Assembly (NCBI GenBank): GCA_937888925.1
Contig: CALARM010000754.1
Coordinates: 1-18,968, forward strand
Reading direction: 5' to 3'
DNA: 18,968 nt
Origin: an uncultured Synergistia bacterium
Lineage (GTDB): Bacteria; Eremiobacterota; SpSt-956; JAKJGF01
Of the stretch, positions 13,924 to 18,968 are shown one piece after another. Position 1 is the stretch's first letter; the number at the start of each line of letters is the position of its first letter. A program made the translations under genes and the position numbers. The notes beneath the pieces are model-generated. The model did not search any database. It worked only from the letters and a program-made list of their open reading frames with translations, and had not been told where the DNA came from.

Positions 13924-15813
13924 ATGAAAATTTTAGGCATACATACAAAATATTTTAATTTCCAGAGCAGAGAAAAAGCTATGGAAGGAGCAGAAGTAAT
14001 ATCATATGGTAAACACAGTATAGACAGAGAATGTCTCGTTATGTTCATATCGGTAGAAAAAGAGGACGAAAAGTCTCCTATTTCTGTGGCAGAACAGCTT
14101 GTATCAGATACAGTAAAGAGATCTGAAAATCTAGGCGTAAAATCTGTAGTAATCTATCCCTATGTTCATCTTACGGAAAACCCTGCTTCACCGGCAGTTG
14201 CCCTGAAGGTTTTAGATGAAATAGAGAAACAGCTTTCCGGGAAAGTGGAACTATTCCGTGCACCTTTCGGATGGTATAAATCATTTGAGATCTCATGCCT
14301 GGGCCATCCCCTGTCTGAATGGAGCGGCAGATATTTTCCCGGTAAAGATACAAAAAAAGATGAGGAACTCAAAAGAAAATGCAGTGAATTCATCGGTTAT
14401 CTCATAGCAGATCTGAAAGGCAATATATATGAAGTAAGTCCTGAAAATTTCAGAGATTGTCCTGTATTTTCAGAGAAGGAAGAAATTTATTCCCTTTTAA
14501 AACAGTTTGTTTCAAATGAACTTTCTTCAAAGTCTCAGTCAGACTCAGTTCCGAAACACATAGGTTATATGAAAAAACATGAACTGATAGATTACTGTGA
14601 TGTTTCTGAAAAAGGACATTATAAATGGTATCCTAAAGGACTCTTAATTCAAAAGCTCATAATGGATTATTCAGGTAAACTTGCAGTAGACTGGGGGGCT
14701 TTTGAGATGAAAAACCCCATTGTCATAAGAGGAGATCATAATGTAGTGGGAGAGCTTATGGGCGAGTTTCATGAAAGGGATTACAGGGTTGACGGAGGAA
14801 GAGGCATAGCCTATTTACGCTATGCGTCAGATCCTCTTGCCTTTCCTTTTATGCAGAAGGTAAGATTCAGTTTTAAACAGACACCTCTTAAGGTCTATGA
14901 AGAAGCAACATGTTTTAGAAATGAACAGGACGGAGAAGTAAGCGGCCTCAAGAGGGTAAGGAATTTTATGATGACAGATATGCATGCAGCATGCGCCACA
15001 GTAGAACAGGCAAGAGAAGAATTTGAAATACTCTGTTTAAAATTTGCTTCCCTCATGAATGATATTATTGCTCCCGGCAGGTGGGTTCTGGGCTGGGAAG
15101 GAACGGAAGATTTTTTTGAAGAGCATAAAGAATGGCTTGTAAACATAGGAAATAAAATGAAAGTGCCGGCATTTTTTAAGCTTATGAAACATATGAGCCA
15201 CTATTATGCAATGAAAAATGAATATCAGACAATTACGGAAGACGGCTCAAATATTCAGGTAAGTACAGTTCAGTGGGATGTAAAAGACGGAGAGAGATTT
15301 AATATAGGATATGTAAATGAGGAAGGTAAAAAGATTCCATGTCCTGTAATTATCCATGCTTCAAGTTTCGGAAGTATTGAAAGAACACTCTGCTCCCTCC
15401 TGGAAAATATAGCAATCAATGAAAAATCGGGTATTGTTCCTATGTTCCCACTGTGGCTGTCTCCGACACAGGTAAGGATTATTCCCGTATCGGAAGAATA
15501 TCTTCCTTTTGCATCGGAACTGTGCGATAAAATAAAGGGCCATAATATAAGAGTCGACATAGATGACAGAGGAGAAACAGTGGGCAAAAGCATAAGGAAC
15601 GGAGAGCAGGAATGGATTCCCTATCTGCTTGTAGCAGGAGAAAAGGAAAAATCGTCAGGTCTTGTTACGGTCAGACAGAGAGAAGACAGGAGTCAGAAGA
15701 TTATGTCTCCTGAAGATTTTATCAACATGGTGAAAAGCAGGGCGGGGAATATGCCTTTTCGGCCTCTCCCGCTGCCTGTTCTTCTGAGCAGGAGACCGGT
15801 GTTTTACGGGTAA
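13924..15813 (+). CDS. thrS: Threonyl-tRNA synthetase, archaeal type
   Basis: A 629-residue enzyme that charges tRNA-Thr. The first 140 residues form the archaeal-type editing domain (D-aminoacyl-tRNA deacylase fold) that removes mischarged serine: note the ILGIHTKYFNF opening, VVIYPYVHL and APFGWYKSFEISCLGHPLSE. The bacterial TGS and HxxxH editing domains are absent. The class II catalytic core follows: motif 2 FRNE (from 331) and motif 3 FGSIERTL. C330, H354 and H478 fit the three zinc ligands that select threonine. WLSPTQVRIIPVS starts the anticodon-binding domain. AAAGGAGA precedes the ATG. The leader consists of a heptamer dyad element, and no T-box was found. An archaeal-type enzyme in a genome that otherwise looks bacterial suggests old or lateral gene transfer. 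Confidence 0.95.
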   Translation: MKILGIHTKYFNFQSREKAMEGAEVISYGKHSIDRECLVMFISVEKEDEKSPISVAEQLVSDTVKRSENLGVKSVVIYPYVHLTENPASPAVALKVLDEIEKQLSGKVELFRAPFGWYKSFEISCLGHPLSEWSGRYFPGKDTKKDEELKRKCSEFIGYLIADLKGNIYEVSPENFRDCPVFSEKEEIYSLLKQFVSNELSSKSQSDSVPKHIGYMKKHELIDYCDVSEKGHYKWYPKGLLIQKLIMDYSGKLAVDWGAFEMKNPIVIRGDHNVVGELMGEFHERDYRVDGGRGIAYLRYASDPLAFPFMQKVRFSFKQTPLKVYEEATCFRNEQDGEVSGLKRVRNFMMTDMHAACATVEQAREEFEILCLKFASLMNDIIAPGRWVLGWEGTEDFFEEHKEWLVNIGNKMKVPAFFKLMKHMSHYYAMKNEYQTITEDGSNIQVSTVQWDVKDGERFNIGYVNEEGKKIPCPVIIHASSFGSIERTLCSLLENIAINEKSGIVPMFPLWLSPTQVRIIPVSEEYLPFASELCDKIKGHNIRVDIDDRGETVGKSIRNGEQEWIPYLLVAGEKEKSSGLVTVRQREDRSQKIMSPEDFINMVKSRAGNMPFRPLPLPVLLSRRPVFYG

Positions 15814-15815
15814 AA

Positions 15816-15859
15816 AGTAAGCAGTGAGCGGAAAGGCTTACTGCTTACTCTTTCTTTTA
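15816..15859 (+). terminator. Heptamer-derived intrinsic terminator of thrS
   Basis: Positions 15816-15829 pair with 15836-15849 over 14 bp with one wobble around a GGAAAG loop, followed by a T-rich run (15850-15859). The arms are made of heptamers: AGTAAGC and AGTGAGC on the left, two GCTTACT on the right. It begins two bases after the thrS stop codon. Confidence 0.8.
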
Positions 15860-15964
15860 CTTTCCTAAAGCTTTTATGGCTTTTTCTCTGTTTTCTTTAG
15901 CACCATCAACATCCGGATCAAGTTTCAGAGCTTTGTCAAAACACTTAATATCCTCTTCATATTC
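15857..15964 (-). pseudogene. Remnant of a TPR protein gene (last repeat only)
   Basis: Read on the minus strand, 35 sense codons and a TAA encode a TPR second helix (EYEEDIKCFDKALKLDP) and a helical C-terminal tail typical of TPR proteins. A TGA stop (15965-15967) immediately precedes it. The few codons before that, from ATG at about 15991, do not form a full TPR first helix. It is therefore the degraded 3' end of a TPR gene related to the intact one at 8772-10388. No start codon with a ribosome binding site is available for the fragment. Confidence 0.75.
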
Positions 15965-16024
15965 TCAATCACTTGCACTGTAATTCATTATCATATATAA
16001 TATCTATTAAGGAGGCGAAAAAAC

Positions 16025-16459
16025 ATGAAGATTGACGAAAAAACTAAAAAAGAAGTAATAGACGTAATGAACAGATATGCCATTGCAAGTGAAGAAAAAG
16101 ATCTGGATGGTATAATGGCTCTTTTTCCCTCTGATGATAATAATATAATAATCTATGGTTCGGGGGCAGATGAAAAACGTATTGGGCCGGAAGAAATAAG
16201 GGCTCAAATGGAAAGGGATTTTTCCCAGGCAGATTCTATGGCCCTTATATATGACTGGTATTCCGTAGAAGGTACGGATAATGTAGCCTGGTTCAGTGCC
16301 GATGTTACCGTAAGTGCCACTGTTTCAGGGAAGAAAATGACTCTTCCCGCACGTTTTACTACTGTACTGGAAAAACGTAACGATAAATGGCTTATGGTGC
16401 AGGGTCATTTCTCCATACCGGCATCAGGTCAACCGGAAGGAGAATCTTTTCCCGGTTAA
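16025..16459 (+). CDS. SnoaL-like / NTF2-fold protein
   Basis: A 144-residue cytosolic protein of the SnoaL-like NTF2 superfamily. The pattern is clear: an N-terminal helix VIDVMNRYAIASEEKDLDGIMALF, then IIIYGSGADEKRIGPEEIRAQMERDF, then strands VAWFSADVTVSATVSGKKMTLPARFTTVLEKRNDKWLMVQGHFS. Members range from small-molecule isomerases to binding domains of unknown role; stand-alone copies like this are usually annotated as ketosteroid isomerase-like. The ligand cannot be predicted. AAGGAGG before the ATG is a strong ribosome binding site. It is a single gene, flanked by a TPR remnant and its own terminator. Confidence 0.87.
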   Translation: MKIDEKTKKEVIDVMNRYAIASEEKDLDGIMALFPSDDNNIIIYGSGADEKRIGPEEIRAQMERDFSQADSMALIYDWYSVEGTDNVAWFSADVTVSATVSGKKMTLPARFTTVLEKRNDKWLMVQGHFSIPASGQPEGESFPG

Positions 16460-16488
16460 CAGGTATGAGGAATATTCTCTGTATAAAT

Positions 16489-16520
16489 AAAGGCCTGCTC
16501 ATAAAGCAGGTCTTTGTTTT
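16489..16520. terminator. Intrinsic terminator between converging genes
   Basis: An 11-bp stem (16489-16499 with 16505-16515, one wobble) around a five-base loop, followed by GTTTT. It serves the SnoaL-like gene and may also stop transcription from the chemoreceptor gene. Confidence 0.85.
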
Positions 16521-16561
16521 ATAAAACCAGGGAAAACCTGTCCTGATACTGGCAATAACAG

Positions 16562-18289
16562 CTAAACCTTAAACTGTCCTACCAGTCCATTCAGAGTTAC
16601 AGACATTTCAATAAGTTTCTCCGCACAGGCTTTAGTTTCTGCAGCACCTGATGATGTATCCTGAGCAGCAGTGCTCATATTATGTATATTGGAAGAAATC
16701 TCACCGGAACTGATAGAAGCCTGCTGAACATTACCGGCTATTTCGCTCGATGCCTGTGAGGCTTCACTCACATTACCGGAAATTCCATTTATTGTTATAG
16801 ACTGTTCTTCAACTGCACCGGCAATATGCTGTGTTATGGAATTAATTGATGTTATAACTTTAGATATTTCATTCATAGCAGTAACAGTATTTCTGGTATT
16901 TAACTGCATATCCTGAATCTGTCGGCTGATTTCACCTGTAGCCTGGGCTGTCTGTTTTGCCAGTTCTTTAACTTCATTTGCAACAACTGCAAAACCCTTA
17001 CCTGCTTCTCCTGCCCTGGCTGCCTCAATTGTAGCATTTAATGCAAGAAGATTTGTCTGATCGGCAATTTCTTTAATGGCATCAAGTATTTTTCCTATAC
17101 TGGTTGAAGAACAGTTCAATTTTTCCATAATAGCCACAGTTGTCTTTGCCTTCCCATCGGCATCTGCTACTACCTGTGAAGCTCTGGTACAGTTCTTTGC
17201 CACATCGGAGAGAGAAACACTCATCTCTTCTATGGCAGCAGCAACTGAATTCACAGAATGAGCCATTTCTTCGGTTCTGAGTGATATGTTATTTAAATTT
17301 GTAGACATCTGCTCTGATGCAGCAGCAAGACTGTTTGACTGGCTGCTCATTTCTTCCGAATTGGATGCCATCTGATTTGAAGTCGTACATAGTTCTTCAG
17401 AGGATCTGGAAAGGTTATGTGTATTACTTGAAACGTCCTTGATTATTGTATGAATTTTTTCCATAAACAGATTAAAATACCTGGCAAGATCTCCTACTTC
17501 ATCCTTAGAGTTTACCTGCAGACGGGCAGTCAAATCCCCATGTCCCATGGCAATATCTTTTAACATATCAGTAGTTTTAATTACAGGGTTTGCTATGGTA
17601 TGACTAATAAATAAAGATAGAAAGATAATTATTGAAAAAACGACAAGAAACAGCACAATTTTATAAATTAAATAGGTAATATTGGCTTTGTTTATATTAG
17701 ATGCCAGAGTTGCTTTCTCTGCTTCTATATTATCTATATAAACACCTGTTCCTATCAATATATCCGTACCGGGAATTAATTTCACATAACTGAGCTTTGG
17801 CTGGACCCCTTTGCCTTCTTTTTCGAAGAAGTACTGTACAAAACCTCCGCCATCTTTAGAAATTTTTATAAATTCTTTTACAAAAAAACAGCCATTCGGG
17901 TCTTTCAGGTCAGAACAATCCTGACCATTTTTACTCTTATTTATAGGTACATTAATTCTTATACCGGTAAGGTCGTAGGTAAAGAAATAACCTGACCCAT
18001 CTTTAAAAAAACGTATGGCGTCGGTTTCTTTTATAATGGTATCAACAATGTCTTTTTTTACATTCATACCTTTCAGTATTTTTCCCATATGGGCTGCTTC
18101 CACATCAACAACTGCCATGAGTGTATCTTTGCTTCCATTCAGAAGCTGCTCTTCATAATTTTTGAAAACAACTGTTTTTTTCATATGTTCGTCTATAAGA
18201 AGATTTAACAACTGAATTATTATAAGCCCCAGAAAAAAGAGTACCGGGAGAAGCAAAATTTTTGTACGAATTTTCATAGAATCAAACAT
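16562..18289 (-). CDS. Methyl-accepting chemotaxis protein (Cache-HAMP-MCP)
   Basis: A 575-residue membrane chemoreceptor. Order: membrane helix 1 (11-32); single Cache sensor (about 45-195), with [20 protein letters not shown]-like KDPNGCFFV and a closing [11 protein letters not shown]; membrane helix 2 (205-228); HAMP linker (228-282); and a long cytoplasmic signalling coiled coil (290-575). The conserved hairpin tip starting [19 protein letters not shown] (from about residue 410) binds CheA and CheW. Small Cache domains of this type usually bind short carboxylic acids, but the ligand is not readable here. There is no C-terminal CheR-binding pentapeptide; the chain ends LVGQFKV. AAAGGAAG precedes the ATG at 18289. 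No other chemotaxis gene lies nearby, so it is an orphan receptor. Confidence 0.96.
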   Translation of the reverse strand: MFDSMKIRTKILLLPVLFFLGLIIIQLLNLLIDEHMKKTVVFKNYEEQLLNGSKDTLMAVVDVEAAHMGKILKGMNVKKDIVDTIIKETDAIRFFKDGSGYFFTYDLTGIRINVPINKSKNGQDCSDLKDPNGCFFVKEFIKISKDGGGFVQYFFEKEGKGVQPKLSYVKLIPGTDILIGTGVYIDNIEAEKATLASNINKANITYLIYKIVLFLVVFSIIIFLSLFISHTIANPVIKTTDMLKDIAMGHGDLTARLQVNSKDEVGDLARYFNLFMEKIHTIIKDVSSNTHNLSRSSEELCTTSNQMASNSEEMSSQSNSLAAASEQMSTNLNNISLRTEEMAHSVNSVAAAIEEMSVSLSDVAKNCTRASQVVADADGKAKTTVAIMEKLNCSSTSIGKILDAIKEIADQTNLLALNATIEAARAGEAGKGFAVVANEVKELAKQTAQATGEISRQIQDMQLNTRNTVTAMNEISKVITSINSITQHIAGAVEEQSITINGISGNVSEASQASSEIAGNVQQASISSGEISSNIHNMSTAAQDTSSGAAETKACAEKLIEMSVTLNGLVGQFKV

Positions 18290-18371
18290 AAAATACTTCC
18301 TTTCAGTGAAAAGTTAATTTCATAACAGTTCAACAATTTATTTTTTTCTTAGTACCGCTCCAAATAAGTTC

Positions 18372-18555
18372 GTAACCATTTTATCAGCTTCTGCCTGACA
18401 GGCTCTTACAAAGAAAAATAATTTGCCTTATATAATTTGCTTTATAGACAATAAATTAACCCTTATTTAATTTTTAATACTATAGAAAAAACTAATTTTT
18501 CTTCTCCAGAGCCTGCCAGGCAGAAGCTTTTTATGGGTACCCTTTTACCTGTTAC
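18372..18555. mobile_element. MITE-like inverted-repeat element
   Basis: A 21-bp arm at 18386-18406 is matched in inverse at 18508-18528 with one mismatch. Inside, similarity goes on for about 15 more bases (AAGAAAAAT against its complement). Outside, the arms reach GTAACC (18372) on the left and, read on the other strand, GTAAC ending at 18555 on the right, with gaps. Each arm itself contains the small palindrome GCCTG-N-CAGGC. The interior is AT-rich and non-coding. No target-site duplication was found, so it could also be a large RNA hairpin. Confidence 0.5.
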
Positions 18556-18603
18556 GGTAATTAGTATGTTATGTATCAAACAAATGCTATTTATGAATTC
18601 TTA

Positions 18604-18632
18604 TTGACTGTTATACAATACATAATTATTAT
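18604..18632 (+). promoter_or_regulatory. Strong sigma-70-like promoter without an obvious gene
   Basis: TTGACT (18604-18609), a 17-base spacer and TATTAT (18627-18632). It is the best promoter match in the window, yet the next start codon with gene character is 300 bases away. A transcript from here would run through the inverted-repeat element at 18656-18795. Confidence 0.4.
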
Positions 18633-18655
18633 CGTCATATATATAAAAAAAATTA

Positions 18656-18795
18656 GTAACCCTTCAGCTATCAGCAATAAATTTTTATAGTAATTACATA
18701 AAAAATGCCAGTAAATGCCGGTCTTCAGACTAATTTACATATTCACCATCTGTAAACTCTGGATGATAGCTGAGAGCTAAATGTTGAACGGTTAC
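18656..18795. repeat. Inverted repeat with GTAACC ends
   Basis: GTAACCCTTCAGCTATCA at the left end is matched on the other strand at the right end by GTAACCGTTCA, a 14-base insertion, then CAGCTATCA (18764-18772 in complement). The insertion equals two 7-bp units, and the right arm reads as heptamers ending AGCT. The interior is about 90 AT-rich bases with a small GTAAAT/ATTTAC dyad. Confidence 0.5.
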
Positions 18796-18925
18796 AAAAA
18801 TTAAAAGTATGAATATTTTTATCTCTATTTAAATCTTGCTCTGCAATGTTACAGGTATAGCAACTAGTTATAAATTTTATAGAAAAATATAGAAAATAAT
18901 TGTATTAATTTCTACGAAAAAATGT

Positions 18926-18931
18926 TATAAT
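18926..18931 (+). promoter_or_regulatory. -10 box just before the recombinase start
   Basis: TATAAT ends seven bases before the ATG at 18939, so the transcript would be almost leaderless. TTGTAT at 18900-18905 is a poor -35 with a 20-base spacer. No Shine-Dalgarno site at usable distance is present. Confidence 0.4.
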
Positions 18932-18938
18932 ATAAGGT

Positions 18939-18968
18939 ATGAAAAAATTAAGTGATTATGCAAAAGAA
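18939..18968 (+). CDS. Start of an IS607-family serine recombinase (partial)
   Basis: Only ten codons are inside the window: MKKLSDYAKE. IS607-family transposases (small serine recombinases with an N-terminal MerR-like helix-turn-helix) typically open with M-K-L-S-D-Y-A-K followed by a helix-turn-helix, so the match is good for its length. In this family the transposase gene is usually followed by tnpB. The gene runs off the right edge, so intactness cannot be judged. A ten-residue match could be chance, for example another MerR-type regulator. Confidence 0.5.
   Translation, partial: MKKLSDYAKE

Larger units (their letters stand above)
18290..18938. other. Gene-free region with two inverted-repeat elements
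   Basis: About 650 AT-rich bases between the chemoreceptor and the recombinase start. No coding frame of any length is convincing on either strand. It holds the inverted-repeat elements at 18372-18555 and 18656-18795, and a sigma-70-like promoter at 18604-18632. The left end of the insertion sequence that begins at 18939 presumably lies somewhere here, but IS607-type elements have no terminal inverted repeats, so I cannot place it. Confidence 0.7.

Noticed and set aside
1..18968. Archaeal origin of the window
   Set aside because: Archaeal-type ThrRS, BtpA-family and TPR proteins are compatible with archaea. However, GC-containing hairpin-plus-T terminators, sigma-70-like boxes and the general gene set fit a bacterium better. 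It cannot be fully excluded.

Overview
The window is AT-rich DNA (roughly one third G+C by eye) with intergenic stretches full of short tandem repeats. Good Shine-Dalgarno sites, hairpin-plus-T-run terminators, N-terminal signal peptides and a methyl-accepting chemotaxis protein point to a bacterium. I cannot name the lineage. Two traits recall other groups: the threonyl-tRNA synthetase is of the archaeal type, and the TPR-CHAT protein and heptanucleotide intergenic repeats resemble those of filamentous cyanobacteria. No rRNA, tRNA, CRISPR array or prophage was seen.

Layout. 42-836 (+) encodes a BtpA/SgcQ-family TIM-barrel protein, convergent with a PfkB-family sugar kinase (904-1818, -). Upstream of the kinase lie a four-helix membrane protein (1951-2466, -) and a zinc-ribbon membrane protein (2496-3254, -). 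Divergent from these is a 1064-residue exported TPR-CHAT protein (3513-6707, +), followed by a small secreted CxxC protein (6794-7258, +) and a strong terminator (7280-7317). An AbgA-like M20 amidohydrolase (7316-8626, -) is divergent from a 15-repeat TPR protein (8772-10388, +). Then come moeA (10493-11701, -) and moaB (11714-12217, -), which form a molybdenum-cofactor operon. 12547-13696 (+) holds three small unassigned genes, the first with an almost perfect 105-bp internal repeat. 13924-15813 (+) is thrS. After it lie a TPR gene remnant (15857-15964, -), a SnoaL-like protein (16025-16459, +) and a Cache-HAMP chemoreceptor (16562-18289, -). The last 680 bases contain two inverted-repeat elements, and the window ends in the first ten codons of what looks like an IS607-family serine recombinase.

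How the parts relate. The only clear pathway unit is moaB-moeA. The TPR-CHAT gene and the secreted CxxC gene behind it may be one transcription unit. The most unusual feature is the set of 7-bp-period repeats between genes. They share a GTGA/GTAA core (or its complement TCAC/TTAC) and occur in at least nine places. They touch stop codons, leaders and terminators but no known coding sequence. Two of them switch strand in the middle without losing the 7-bp phase, which gives a dyad. The two larger inverted-repeat elements at the right end also start with GTAAC, which suggests a common origin.
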